From: Rummeliibacillus sp. POC4
Lineage (GTDB): Bacteria; Bacillota; Bacilli; Bacillales_A; Planococcaceae
Assembly (NCBI RefSeq): GCF_003576525.1
Contig: NZ_QWUA01000055.1
Span: forward strand, 1-33,034
Length of the DNA stretch: 33,034 nucleotides
Direction of reading: 5' to 3'
Shown here: piece after piece, positions 33,006 through 33,034 of the stretch
Position numbering within the stretch: the first letter of the stretch is position 1
Layout of the letters: each line of letters begins with the position of its first letter
Program-made: the position numbers and the translations under genes
The notes under the pieces: model-generated
Database searches by the model: none
What the model saw: the letters and a program-made list of their open reading frames with translations, nothing else
What the model was told of the DNA's origin: nothing

Positions 33006-33034
33006 TGAATACGAAAATTATGGCTCCTATTAAG

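Noticed and set aside
1-33034. Prophage, transposon, integron, tRNA or rRNA content
   Set aside because: No transposase, integrase, terminal repeats, tRNA cloverleaf or rRNA segments were recognised on either strand.

Overview
The window is about 33 kb of low-GC Gram-positive chromosome. The gene order sigW-rsiW-cdaA-cdaR-glmM-glmS, strong AGGAGG-type ribosome binding sites, frequent TTG starts, a glmS ribozyme and a T-box leader all point to Bacillales. The low GC and overall protein character make a Lysinibacillus-like Planococcaceae member my best guess, but that is an inference. No prophage, transposase, CRISPR array, rRNA or tRNA was seen.

Region 1 (1-8660) is a conserved core for cell-envelope homeostasis. 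It holds arginase (rocF), the envelope-stress sigma factor SigW with its membrane anti-sigma factor RsiW and an autoregulatory ECF promoter, the c-di-AMP cyclase CdaA with its regulator CdaR, and phosphoglucosamine mutase GlmM. GlmS follows, behind its own sigma-A promoter and the glmS self-cleaving riboswitch. GlmS and GlmM make glucosamine-1-phosphate for peptidoglycan, and CdaA/CdaR modulate GlmM.

Region 2 (8800-14150) is variable. It has two small unknown membrane-associated proteins, a Nudix hydrolase, and a decayed DUF2087-type fragment. A BltR/BmrR-like MerR regulator faces its MFS drug-efflux target across a textbook MerR promoter (19-bp spacer, perfect dyad). A histidine phosphatase gene broken at an A6 run and a YczE/YitT-type membrane protein complete the region.

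Region 3 (14200-20300) holds a BrnQ branched-chain amino acid carrier, a convergent SigX-like ECF sigma factor with an unfamiliar membrane anti-sigma partner, a divergent LysR/MFS pair and a second histidine phosphatase.

Region 4 (20300-23560) is a patch of small poorly known genes. These are a YnfA-type membrane protein, a 155-aa unknown, a 55-aa protein, a MerR-GNAT operon facing a small membrane protein through a second 19-bp-spacer MerR promoter, and a collapsed isochorismatase relic.

Region 5 (23560-33034) contains a LysR-LrgA-LrgB operon, a SulP anion transporter with STAS domain and a following ArsR regulator, and an M29 aminopeptidase. It also has a second-type methionyl-tRNA synthetase under a Met (AUG) T-box, a secreted polysaccharide deacetylase and an NADPH-dependent FMN reductase.

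The most useful leads are the dnaX-like slippery heptamer in the broken phosphatase gene, three 16-bp-phased repeats in the SulP leader, an 11-bp dyad over the MetRS T-box promoter, the MerR/GNAT/membrane-protein locus, and the unusual anti-sigma factors. I saw no unmistakable new multi-gene system.
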